Below, piece after piece: positions 24,181-31,885 of a stretch of 35,919 bases of DNA. Below the pieces are notes generated by a model. The model saw only the letters and a list, made by a program, of their open reading frames with translations. It searched no databases and had not been told where the DNA came from. The stretch lies in the NCBI GenBank assembly GCA_964414595.1, contig CAYPXJ010000013.1, positions 1-35,919 on the forward strand, given 5' to 3'. The translations under genes and the position numbers were made by a program. Each line of letters begins with the position of its first letter. Position 1 is the stretch's first letter. Source of the DNA: CAYPXJ01 sp964414595. GTDB taxonomy: Bacteria; Pseudomonadota; Alphaproteobacteria; Rickettsiales; CAIJLX01.

Positions 24181-26170
24181 ATGCCCAAATCACTTTATCA
24201 GCTTGTGTCCGATTTTCAGCCCGCCGGTGATCAGCCGCAGGCGATTGCGCAGCTTGTCGACGGCGTGAATAAAGGCGCGCGTGATCAGGTGCTGCTCGGC
24301 GTAACGGGTTCGGGGAAAACTTTCACCATGGCGCAGGTGATTGCCGCCACGAATCGTCCTGCGATCGTCATGGCGCATAACAAAACCCTCGCCGCGCAGC
24401 TCTATGAAGAGTTCAAAGAATTCTTCCCGCACAACGCGGTGGAGTATTTCGTTTCCTATTACGATTACTATCAGCCGGAAGCCTATATTCCCAAAACCGA
24501 TACGTTTATCGAAAAAGATTCGGCGATTAATGAACAAATTGATTTGATGCGTCACTCGGCGACGCGCGCGCTTTTGGAACGGCGTGACGTGATTGTCGTG
24601 GCGAGTGTTTCCTGCATTTATGGCCTTGGCGCGCCGGAACTTTATCTGCAAATGGCGATCCCGATTGCCAAAGGCAAACGCTATAACATCACCGAACTCA
24701 CCAAGCAGCTGGTCGAAATTCATTACGAGCGCAACAATATCGATTTTCACCGCGGTACGTTCCGCGTGCTTGGCGATAATGTCGATATTTTCCCCAGCCA
24801 TTTGGAGGATCGCGCCTGGCGGCTTTCCTTCTTCGGCGATGATCTCGAAGCCATCACCGAATTTGATGCGCTTACCGGCGAAAAAACCGGCGAGATGGAT
24901 GAAGTTACCGTTTTCGCCAAAAGCCATTATGTGACACCGCGGCCCACGCTGATTCAAGCTGTTGGTCTTATTAAAGAAGAGTTGAAAGAGCGGGTAAAAA
25001 TTTTTGAATCGCAGGGCAAATTACTCGAAGCACAGCGCATCGGCCNNNNNNNNNNAAATGATAGTCGAGACCGGCGTATGCAAAGGCATCGAAAATTATT
25101 CGCGCTATCTTTCCGGCCGTAAAGAAGGCCAGCCGCCGCCGACGCTTTTTGAATATTTGCCGAAAGACGCGCTCGTATTTATGGACGAAAGCCACGTTAC
25201 CGTACCGCAAATTGGCGGGATGTATCATGGCGATCGCTCGCGTAAACTCACGCTGGTGGAGTATGGCTTCCGCCTGCCCTCGGCGCTGGATAACCGCCCG
25301 TTGCGTTTTGAAGAATGGGATGCGCTGCGCGGCCAGACGATTTATGTTTCCGCCACACCTTCCAAGCATGAGCTTGGGCTTACGAACGGTCTTTTCGCAC
25401 AGCAGGTGATTCGCCCGACAGGGCTTATCGATCCGGAATGTATCGTACGCCCGGTGGAACATCAGGTCGACGATGTGATTGCGGAATGCAAAGACATTGC
25501 GGCGAAAAATGGCCGCGTGCTCATCACTACGCTCACCAAACGCATGGCGGAAGATCTCTCGGAATATATGCAGGAAGCGGGCATTAAAGTTTGTTATCTG
25601 CACTCGGATGTCGAAACGCTCGAGCGCGTGGAAATTATTCGCGATTTGCGCAAAGGCGTATACGACGTGCTGATTGGCGTCAATCTCTTGCGCGAAGGTT
25701 TGGATATTCCGGAATGTACGCTGGTGGCGATTCTCGATGCGGATAAGGAAGGTTTTCTCCGTTCGCAAACCTCGCTCATTCAAACGATTGGCCGTGCCGC
25801 GCGCAACGTCGAAGGCCGCGTAATTCTTTACGCCGATGTGATGACCAATTCGCTCAAAGGTGCACTCGAGGAAACCAGCCGCCGTCGCGCGATTCAAATC
25901 GAGCATAACAAGAAGCACAACATCACGCCTGCGAGCATCAAGAAGGCGATTTCGCAAGCGCTGAAAGATGAAATGAAAGAGGAAGAACCGCTCTTTTCGG
26001 AAAAAGATTTGCCCAAAGATCTGCGCGGCAAAAAGGGAGAGATTTCTGTCGAGCGCATCAAAAAGCGTATGCTCGAACACGCCGCGAATCTCGAATTCGA
26101 ACAGGCGGCGAAGTTACGCGATCTGCTGCATAAGTTGGAAAAGCAGGAAATGGGCCTGCACGCCGAGTAG
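24181..26170 (+). CDS. uvrB: Excinuclease ABC subunit B, interrupted by an assembly gap
   Basis: UvrB is the damage-verifying helicase-like subunit of nucleotide excision repair. The left part (24181-25045) starts MPKSLYQLVSDFQPAGDQPQ and contains Walker A GVTGSGKTFTMA and the beta-hairpin VSYYDYYQPEAYIPKTDTFI. Ten Ns occupy 25046-25055. The right part resumes at METs 25058 with IVETGVCKGIENYSRYLSGR, then Walker B MDESHVTVPQIGGMYHGD, helicase motifs V and VI (GVNLLREGLDIPE, TIGRAARNVEGRV), and ends in the UVR domain (RMLEHAANLEFEQAAKLRDL). The two parts are in different frames only because the N run is a placeholder; about eight residues (QRTxFDLE in homologues) are missing. The ATG at 24142 is an alternative start, but the family begins at 24181. 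Confidence 0.96.
25046..25055. other. Assembly gap (10 Ns) inside uvrB
   Basis: The only ambiguous bases in the window. The flanking reading frames require the real insert to be a multiple of three, and homology with UvrB predicts 21 bases. The run of exactly ten is therefore a scaffolding placeholder and not a measured length. Confidence 0.9.
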
Positions 26171-26185
26171 TGATACGGCTAGCGA

Positions 26186-26461
26186 TTAGAAATAATAATT
26201 AATCAAATCGCGTAGGAAATACACCGCCAGAAAAACGATAATCGGCGAGAGATCAATGCCCAAATCTTTCGGCAAGAAACGGCGCACGCGCGAAAGAATC
26301 GGCTCGTTGATGCGTATGAGCACTTGCAAAATCTGGCTCACCAGCGCCTGGCCGGCATTGATAATACGGAAATGAATCAGCAATCTGAGCACAATATAAA
26401 TAAATAGCTGCAGATTAAACAGGCTAAGGATAGTATCTAAAAGATTCACAATCGGATGCAT
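26186..26461 (-). CDS. YggT family membrane protein
   Basis: A 91-residue protein with two hydrophobic helices (about residues 7-31 and 69-88) and the intervening amphipathic segment INEPILSRVRRFLPKDLGID, the conserved pattern of the YggT family. Family members are linked to osmotic stress resistance and cell-shape or division loci, but no molecular activity is established. The frame is open 18 codons further upstream, but the ATG at 26461 directly follows a GGAGGAGG ribosome binding site and fits the family N-terminus (MHPIVNLLDTILSLF). Convergent with uvrB and divergent from the QueD-like gene. Confidence 0.88.
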   Translation of the reverse strand: MHPIVNLLDTILSLFNLQLFIYIVLRLLIHFRIINAGQALVSQILQVLIRINEPILSRVRRFLPKDLGIDLSPIIVFLAVYFLRDLINYYF

Positions 26462-26503
26462 GGGGCCTCCTCCACTGCCATCTAATGTACACATGGGTAT
26501 CGT

Positions 26504-26947
26504 ATGGTCAAGCAAACTCGAACTTCACGCGTAGAATGCACGGTAAAACTGGGATTTTCCGTGGCAAAACGTTTGGTGCATCTACCGGGCCCTTGTTCCT
26601 ATCTGCATGGTTATTACCATGTTGTCGAAGCAAGTTTTGCCCCTCGCGGCGCGCTTAAAAACCACATGGTTGCCGATTATGCCGAGCTAAAGGGAGCGCT
26701 TATGGCCTGGCTTGAAACGAATTGGGATCATAATGTTATTTTAAATAAAAAAGACCAGGCGCTGGGCTCCGCGATTCAAAAAGTAACGGGCCAGCGCATC
26801 TTTTATCTGCCAGGCGACCCGACTTCCGAACATCTAGCTACTTACCTAATGGAAAAAGTAGCCACGCCCATTGGTAAAAAACTCGGTGTGCGATGCGTAA
26901 GCCTGCGCCTATACGATAACGACGAAGCCTGGGTGGAAGTCGCTTAA
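26504..26947 (+). CDS. QueD / 6-pyruvoyl-tetrahydropterin synthase-like protein with altered zinc site
   Basis: A 147-residue protein of the QueD/PTPS fold, whose E. coli member makes 6-carboxytetrahydropterin for queuosine. The family framework is clear: FSVAKRLVHLPGPCSYLHGY near the N-terminus, MVADYAELKGAL, NWDHNVILN, PTSEHLATYLMEKV and RLYDNDEAWVEV. Catalytic Cys31, Asp75-His76 and Glu109 are in place. Of the three zinc-binding His residues, the first (AAH in family members) is Lys22 and the third (HGH) is Tyr37; only His35 remains, although His26 and His39 lie nearby. It may be a paralogue with another metal site or a non-catalytic role. No queC, queE or queF neighbour. Its stop overlaps convergent pdxH by four bases. 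Confidence 0.75.
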   Translation: MVKQTRTSRVECTVKLGFSVAKRLVHLPGPCSYLHGYYHVVEASFAPRGALKNHMVADYAELKGALMAWLETNWDHNVILNKKDQALGSAIQKVTGQRIFYLPGDPTSEHLATYLMEKVATPIGKKLGVRCVSLRLYDNDEAWVEVA

Positions 26948-27531
26948 GGATAGAGCAAGCTTGCTTCCCACTTGCCGTTTTCTTTGCGTGCGTAAAGCGT
27001 GCGCTGATGCAGTCGGAATTCGCCTTCTTGCCAAAATTCAATCGTCTCCGGCTTTAAGCGAAAGCCGCCCCAATAAGGCGGGCGCACCACATCGATCCCT
27101 GCAAATTCTTTACGTCGTAAATCAAGCTGCTCAAGCATCACATCCCTATCCGGCAGCATTTCAGATTGTTTCGACGCCCATGCGCCCAGCTGACTCTCGG
27201 GATGACGCGAAGCAAAATATTTATCCGACTCCGCTTCGGTCGTGCGTTCCACCTTACCTTCAATGCGAATCTGCTTGGCCATTTCCATCCAATAAAACAT
27301 CAATGCAGCTTGAGGGTTATCGATTAATTCGCGTCCCTTGCGGCTATTATAATTCGTAAAAAACACAAAACCGCGCTCATCAAAATGCTTGAGCAAAACC
27401 GGGCGAGCTGAAGGCTTGCCGGTGCGTGTCGCGGTGGCGAGCGTGACCGCCGTCGGTTCTTTCATGCCGCTGGATTTGGCTTCGTCAAACCAATCTTTAA
27501 ATTTTGCAATGGGATCGTCTGCGCGCATCAT
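26944..27531 (-). CDS. pdxH: Pyridoxamine 5'-phosphate oxidase
   Basis: PdxH uses FMN and oxygen to oxidise pyridoxine or pyridoxamine phosphate to pyridoxal phosphate. The 195-residue product contains the FMN-binding SARPVLLKHFDERGFVFFTN and YNSRKGRELIDNPQAALMFY, the substrate loop QIRIEGKVERTTEAESDKYF, ASRHPESQLGAWASKQS, and the C-terminal signature PPYWGGFRLKPETIEFWQEG with RLHQR. Length is slightly short for the family but no domain is missing. Its ATG overlaps the coq7 stop by four bases, placing it as the last gene of rne-dsbB-coq7-pdxH. Confidence 0.95.
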   Translation of the reverse strand: MMRADDPIAKFKDWFDEAKSSGMKEPTAVTLATATRTGKPSARPVLLKHFDERGFVFFTNYNSRKGRELIDNPQAALMFYWMEMAKQIRIEGKVERTTEAESDKYFASRHPESQLGAWASKQSEMLPDRDVMLEQLDLRRKEFAGIDVVRPPYWGGFRLKPETIEFWQEGEFRLHQRTLYARKENGKWEASLLYP

Positions 27532-28106
27532 ACCCTCGTTGAAAGCCAGATTGCAGCGCGGCTGCTTGTTTTCACCAACGCGGTAAGTAAGGGATGTCCG
27601 GGCGCCTTTTCCGCCTCATGTGCAAGGCCGGTATCGCGATGCTCCACTTCTTCCTGGCGGAATTTTTCCAGCGTGCCCGCAAGTTCCGGTTCACTTTCTT
27701 TTATCTTTTCAATTTGCTTGGCGTAATGTTCGTCGATCACTTCTTCTACCGCTACCGTGCAGGCCATGGCCGCGCGTTCGCCCAGCATCGCTGTGGCTGC
27801 ACCTAAGGCAAAACCGGCCACATGCCAGAAGGGAAAAAGCGCCGTGGGACGCACGCGGCGGCGGGGCAATTCCTTATTGAAATACTCCAGATGCACAAGC
27901 TCCTGCGCATACATTTTTTCAATTATCGGGCCACTCGTGCGGCCGCGCAGCACGGCAAGCTGCCCCTCGTAAATACGTTTGGCGCCATATTCCCCTGCGT
28001 GGTTCACACGCAGCATGGCAGCCACGTCAGTTTTTGCGTCTCCCGGCAAGCGCAGCGCGCTTTTCTTTTGGGGATGCTGTTTTTTTTGTGTGCGACCAGT
28101 TGCCAT
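27528..28106 (-). CDS. coq7: Demethoxyubiquinone hydroxylase (Coq7/UbiM-type di-iron enzyme)
   Basis: Coq7 hydroxylates demethoxyubiquinone in ubiquinone synthesis using a di-iron centre. The 192-residue protein shows the ligand pattern: Glu in MLRVNHAGEYGAKRIYEGQ, ExxH in QELVHLEYFN, Glu in VAVEEVIDEHY, and the final EEVEHRD. LRLPGD just before the first motif is also conserved in bacterial Coq7, so the coding region really does extend upstream into dsbB. The first 27 codons or so therefore overlap the end of dsbB (80 bases) in another frame, and the ATG at 28106 lacks an obvious Shine-Dalgarno. TTG or CTG codons near LRLPGD are alternative starts that would shorten the overlap. Its presence indicates oxygen-dependent ubiquinone synthesis. 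Confidence 0.93.
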   Translation of the reverse strand: MATGRTQKKQHPQKKSALRLPGDAKTDVAAMLRVNHAGEYGAKRIYEGQLAVLRGRTSGPIIEKMYAQELVHLEYFNKELPRRRVRPTALFPFWHVAGFALGAATAMLGERAAMACTVAVEEVIDEHYAKQIEKIKESEPELAGTLEKFRQEEVEHRDTGLAHEAEKAPGHPLLTALVKTSSRAAIWLSTRV

Positions 28107-28575
28107 ATTTCACCAGATAAACGGCTAAAATTCCGAGTGCTAAACACCATAAACTATTCCACCCGGCCATGGAAAGACCAAAAACGCGGAAAGCAGGTTC
28201 GTCACATCGCGCCAGCGGCGCATTATCCAGCTCCGCTTTTAAATCTTCCAGCGTTTGCGCCTCTGACGCATGGCTACAGGTTTCTGGCCCTTCAAAAAAC
28301 TTCCACTCTACGCCTGCGTGATAAAACGCGAGCGCAGCATTGCCGAAAAATAGCATTGCCGCCAGCGCGATGAGATATTTTTTGAAACTTTCGCGGCGTG
28401 AAAGCAGCGCATAGATCATTACGCCAATCACGCCGAAAAACGGCGCGCGTTGATAAAGACAAAGTTTGCACGGCACATAGCCGAGCACATATTCCGTAAA
28501 ATAGGCAAATGCGAGCGACGCAATCGCCAGCAGCAAGAGACTCACCACCGGAAATCTGCGTACTGATTTAAGCAT
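28027..28575 (-). CDS. dsbB: Disulfide bond formation protein DsbB-like
   Basis: DsbB reoxidises periplasmic DsbA and passes electrons to quinone. The 182-residue protein has four hydrophobic helices and the two redox cysteine pairs: Cys36-x2-Cys39 (VPCKLCLYQRAPFF) in the first periplasmic loop and Cys100/Cys124 (GPETCSHAS and LARCDEPAF) in the second. FRVFGLSMAGWNSLWCLALG near the fourth helix is also typical. The cytoplasmic tail is Lys/Arg-rich and overlaps the start of coq7 by 80 bases, within which there is an A8 run. Its ATG overlaps the rne stop by one base (TAATG), so it is translationally coupled to RNase E. Confidence 0.9.
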   Translation of the reverse strand: MLKSVRRFPVVSLLLLAIASLAFAYFTEYVLGYVPCKLCLYQRAPFFGVIGVMIYALLSRRESFKKYLIALAAMLFFGNAALAFYHAGVEWKFFEGPETCSHASEAQTLEDLKAELDNAPLARCDEPAFRVFGLSMAGWNSLWCLALGILAVYLVKYGNWSHTKKTASPKEKRAALAGRRKN

Positions 28576-30905
28576 TACTGCGTGATTTTCTTCCAGAGGC
28601 CTTTGATGAGCGAGGCGTTTTCTTCACGCTGCGCGGCCATCGCGGCCATCTCTTCGGGGCTAGGTGCTTTTTCCGCTGCCACCATCACCGGCGGTTCTCT
28701 ACGTTCCGGACGCGGCTGTGGTGGATTTTGGGGTTGCGAAGCAATTTGCTCGGGTGCGCTTGCACCATCGCGGTAACGCATACGGCTACGGTCGGAACGA
28801 TCTTCCGATGGCGCAGACGCTGGAGCCTGCGCTTCTATTGCAGCAGGAACAGCTTGTGGCGCGCGGGGAGTGCTCTCGCCTTGCGGTTCACTGCCGAAAT
28901 GCTCACGATCGCGGCCACGGCGACGGCGGCCACCTCTGCGACGGCGGCGGCGGCCAAATTCCTGGCCTTGGCCATTCGCGCCCTGTTCAGGCAGCGCCTC
29001 TTCTTCTGTTTCTTCCTGAACATAATTTTCAGAAAATTCTTCCGCCACGCTTTCCATCGAAACCGCCCGCGCATTTTTATTGCGGTCTTCACGCTGATGC
29101 TCGTCATCGCGGCGTTTCGTACGCATGATCGAAAAATCTTCCCCGGAAAGTGCCGGGTCAACTTCAATAACGATACGCGTACCGGTGCGCGTTTCCATAT
29201 CCATCAAATCGCGACGTTTATGATTAAGTGCATACGAAGCTGCAATCGGCGATGCGCTGACTTTAAGTTCAGACGCCTTGCCTTTGGAAGCTTCCATTTC
29301 AATGCCGCGCATGAGCGCAACTGCCATAGAAGCGGGCGAGCGCACCATACCGGTGCCATTACAATGCGGGCATGTCTGCGCGCTGGATTCGAGAAAGCTC
29401 GAATGCATACGTTGGCGTGACATCTCGAGAAGTCCGAAGGCGCTAATACGCCCCACCTGAATTTTTGCACGATCCGTTGCCAGCACTTCTTTCAGTGTGC
29501 GTTCCACCTGGCGGCGATTACGGTAATCCACCATATCGATAAAATCGATCACGATAAGACCTGCTAAATCGCGCAGGCGCAGCTGGCGCGCAATTTCGTG
29601 CGCGGCTTCAAGATTCGTTTTTACAGCTGTTTCTTCTACGTTACGCTCACGCGTTGCTTTGCCGGAGTTCACGTCGATGGAAACGAGCGCTTCTGTCGGG
29701 TTCAAAATAATATAGCCGCCTGAACGCAGCATCACCTTGTTATCATAGAGCGCTTCAATCGCTGATTCGATACGGTATTCTGCAAAAATCGGCTGTGAGC
29801 TTTGGTGTTGCTTGACTTTTACTGCGTTGCTGGGCAACAGCATCTTCATATAATTGCGCGCGGACTCAAACGCTTGCTGGCCCTCAATCACAATTTCCTC
29901 AATCGAAACGTCATACATATCACGCACGAAACGTTTAATAATGTCACCCTCTTCGTACACCATCGCAGGGGCTTGAGACGAGATTGTCAGCTGGCGAATT
30001 TCGCTCCACAATTTCACTAAATAATCATAGTCGCGTTTAATTTCACTTTTCGTGCGGCCTGTTCCAGCAGTACGAATAATCACACTCATCCCTTCGGAAA
30101 GCTCGAGATGCGCCAGCACGTCGCGCAGACGGCGGCGATCATCAATATTACCGATACGGCGGGAAACGCCGCCCTGGCGGTGCGAATTCGGCATCAGTAC
30201 GCAATACCGTCCGGCAAGCGAGATATACGTTGTCAGCGACGCGCCTTTATTGCCGCGCTCTTCCTTCGTCACCTGCACCAGAATCAGCTGGTTACGCTTA
30301 ATCACTTCCTGAATTTTATATTTGCGGTAGAGATCGCTGCGGCGGAAGGGGCGGCGCTCTTCCTCCTCCATCACCTCAACTTCTTGTGAAGATTCAATCG
30401 CCTCCACATTCACAGCGGCTTCTACAGGCGCTGCTTCGGCAACTACATCGCCGCTTTCGCCCATCGGCTCAACCTGGTCTCCACCGTCCGAGCCACCTGG
30501 AATATGCACCGGCTCAGCATCGACTGGCGGCACAAAAGGGGCAGCCGCTTCAGCATTAGAAACCGCGACTTCGTCGGCAGCAAATTCTGCCTGTTCGGCT
30601 TCCTTGGCTGCTCGCTCTTCAGCAACAACGGCTGCTTTCAGGCGCTCTTTATCCTCAATAGGGAGTTGAAAATATTCGTAGTGGATTTCTGAAAACGGCA
30701 GAAACCCCTGACGATTGCCGCCATACTCGACAAACGCCGCTTGCAGCGAAGGCTCTACCCGCGTTACTTTTGCAAGGTAGATATTGCCTTTAATCTGCTT
30801 TTTTGCAGCTGTTTCAAATTCAAATTCTTCGAGCCGGTTATCGTCCGCGATAACGGCACGAATTTCCTCTTGATGTGCGGCATCAATAAGTATTCGTTTA
30901 ACCAT
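28575..30905 (-). CDS. rne: Ribonuclease E/G family endoribonuclease
   Basis: RNase E makes the first cuts in mRNA decay and processes rRNA and tRNA precursors. In this 776-residue protein the S1 domain (IKGNIYLAKVTRVEPSLQAA, VEYGGNRQGFLPFSEIH) is interrupted by an acidic Ala/Glu/Val/Pro-rich insertion at about residues 90-190, as usual in alphaproteobacteria. The catalytic region has SIDVNSGKATRERNVEETAV and LAGLIVIDFIDMVDYRNRRQ, and the Zn-link is CPHCNGTGMV. The C-terminal 200 residues are disordered, with an Arg-rich patch (EFGRRRRRRGGRRRRGRDRE) that probably binds RNA or membrane and should carry the degradosome. AAGGAG precedes the ATG in the minus strand. A long leader lies upstream. 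First gene of rne-dsbB-coq7-pdxH. Confidence 0.96.
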   Translation of the reverse strand: MVKRILIDAAHQEEIRAVIADDNRLEEFEFETAAKKQIKGNIYLAKVTRVEPSLQAAFVEYGGNRQGFLPFSEIHYEYFQLPIEDKERLKAAVVAEERAAKEAEQAEFAADEVAVSNAEAAAPFVPPVDAEPVHIPGGSDGGDQVEPMGESGDVVAEAAPVEAAVNVEAIESSQEVEVMEEEERRPFRRSDLYRKYKIQEVIKRNQLILVQVTKEERGNKGASLTTYISLAGRYCVLMPNSHRQGGVSRRIGNIDDRRRLRDVLAHLELSEGMSVIIRTAGTGRTKSEIKRDYDYLVKLWSEIRQLTISSQAPAMVYEEGDIIKRFVRDMYDVSIEEIVIEGQQAFESARNYMKMLLPSNAVKVKQHQSSQPIFAEYRIESAIEALYDNKVMLRSGGYIILNPTEALVSIDVNSGKATRERNVEETAVKTNLEAAHEIARQLRLRDLAGLIVIDFIDMVDYRNRRQVERTLKEVLATDRAKIQVGRISAFGLLEMSRQRMHSSFLESSAQTCPHCNGTGMVRSPASMAVALMRGIEMEASKGKASELKVSASPIAASYALNHKRRDLMDMETRTGTRIVIEVDPALSGEDFSIMRTKRRDDEHQREDRNKNARAVSMESVAEEFSENYVQEETEEEALPEQGANGQGQEFGRRRRRRGGRRRRGRDREHFGSEPQGESTPRAPQAVPAAIEAQAPASAPSEDRSDRSRMRYRDGASAPEQIASQPQNPPQPRPERREPPVMVAAEKAPSPEEMAAMAAQREENASLIKGLWKKITQ

Positions 30906-30927
30906 GTGAGTAATTGCTCCTTATAGG

Positions 30928-30958
30928 GCGCGCGAAGAGCATGAAATCGCCCGCGCGC
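30928..30958 (-). other. GC-rich hairpin just upstream of rne
   Basis: GCGCGCG at 30928-30934 can pair with CGCGCGC at 30952-30958 around a 17-base loop. It lies immediately upstream of the AAGGAG ribosome binding site and about 23 bases from the rne ATG, so it could affect translation. It lacks a T tract and is not a terminator. Confidence 0.45.
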
Positions 30959-31130
30959 GACCTGAAGTTGTAAATAATTGATTGGTTCAAATTCGTAGTA
31001 TTGCATGGGATGAAATCCCGAATTCCTGTTGCTTAAGATGCATCTGCAAGGGGTAACGCCTAGGTTTCGCGGTTGCCCTTGACTCATGCGGTAACTGATT
31101 TATCCCATACGGGTAGGCAAAAAGCAAGGA

Positions 31131-31153
31131 TGAAATATATTCTATATATTTCA
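31131..31153. repeat. Perfect AT-rich inverted repeat
   Basis: TGAAATATAT and ATATATTTCA, ten-base perfect arms, flank TCT. It lies 18 bases past the DUF599 stop (minus strand) and at the far end of the rne upstream region. It could be an operator or a weak terminator hairpin of the trp transcript, as a TTTTT occurs nine bases beyond; the AT-only stem argues against strong termination. Confidence 0.6.
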
Positions 31154-31171
31154 GATGCTTGAGAGGAGATC

Positions 31172-31885
31172 TTACTCTGAAAGAACGCGCAGCGTGGTGG
31201 AGTTGAATTCCCTGTGGAACAACACAAATACCACCCAGGCGCTCACCACCATCAGCAGCAGCGGATGAATAAACCAGGTAAGCGACGCCAGGCCGAAATA
31301 ATAGGCGCGCAGGCCCTGGTTAAAGTTCTTCGCCGCCAGCGAAACAATCTTGGTGATACGCACGGCCTCTTTGCGCGATTCATGGTTCTCTTTTTTGAAA
31401 ATCGGCGCGCCGGCAATCAGGATAGACGTATAATTAAACTGCCGCATCGCCCAGGTGTGCTTATAGAAAGCATAGATAAATATCGCCATCAGCCAGATGA
31501 CTTTTAAATCCCAGAGCCGCTCGTCGGTCGGCACGGCAAACGGCAGATGGCTCAAAAACACCACGCCCTTATCGCTATAACCCAGCATCGTCATCAAACC
31601 GATGAGAATAAAAATCGAGGTGGAGGCGAAAAACGTCACGCTGCCCATCACGTTGCTCGCCACCTTGGCATCGAACATGCGGTTATCGCGCTTGAGCATC
31701 TCGTTCATCCAGCGCAAACGGTGGCGATACATAATCTTCATCAGGCTTTTATCGCTATGGCGGCGATGATAATCCGCAACGCCTGCATATAAAATCCATA
31801 ACAGCATAAACCAAAGCCAGGCGAGCACGTCCCAGCCCTGCACTAACACACCATCAAGTGAAATTTGTTGATCAAGAATCGGCAT
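31172..31885 (-). CDS. DUF599 family membrane protein
   Basis: A 237-residue integral membrane protein matching DUF599: an N-terminal helix with DVLAWLWFMLLWILYAGVAD, the basic segment IMYRHRLRWMNEMLKRDNRM, then FFASTSIFILIGLMTMLGYS, and two further hydrophobic regions near residues 128-145 and 195-225. The family has no known function. Its ATG follows the trpC stop directly (TAAATG), so it is presumably translated with the trp genes. Whether it takes part in tryptophan metabolism or transport is unknown; position is the only hint. Confidence 0.82.
   Translation of the reverse strand: MPILDQQISLDGVLVQGWDVLAWLWFMLLWILYAGVADYHRRHSDKSLMKIMYRHRLRWMNEMLKRDNRMFDAKVASNVMGSVTFFASTSIFILIGLMTMLGYSDKGVVFLSHLPFAVPTDERLWDLKVIWLMAIFIYAFYKHTWAMRQFNYTSILIAGAPIFKKENHESRKEAVRITKIVSLAAKNFNQGLRAYYFGLASLTWFIHPLLLMVVSAWVVFVLFHREFNSTTLRVLSE

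Larger units (their letters stand above)
30906..31171 (-). promoter_or_regulatory. Upstream/leader region of rne
   Basis: This 266-base region is the longest gap in the window and contains no believable gene. On the rne side there is a GC-rich hairpin (30928-30958), then a small hairpin GGGAT-GAA-ATCCC (31007-31019), then a ten-base inverted repeat (31131-31153). A weak promoter candidate on the minus strand is TTGCTT, 17 bases, GATAAA. In E. coli the rne leader is long and structured and mediates autoregulation; a similar role here is inference. Confidence 0.4.

Noticed and set aside
25046..25055. uvrB as a pseudogene with a frameshift
   Set aside because: The frame change coincides with a run of Ns and both parts are well conserved, so it is an assembly gap.
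24190..26080. Long open frames antisense to uvrB
   Set aside because: They follow from the GC-skewed third positions of uvrB and show no protein-family resemblance; both lie wholly over conserved UvrB sequence.
31029..31082. Possible hairpin GGGTAAC/GTTGCCC in the rne upstream region, considered as an RNA element or riboswitch
   Set aside because: It needs a G-T pair on the plus strand that becomes C-A on the rne-sense strand, and no known riboswitch pattern is visible.
30764..31087. 107-codon minus-strand frame crossing the rne start
   Set aside because: It overlaps the conserved N-terminus of RNase E in another frame, lacks family resemblance and a ribosome binding site.
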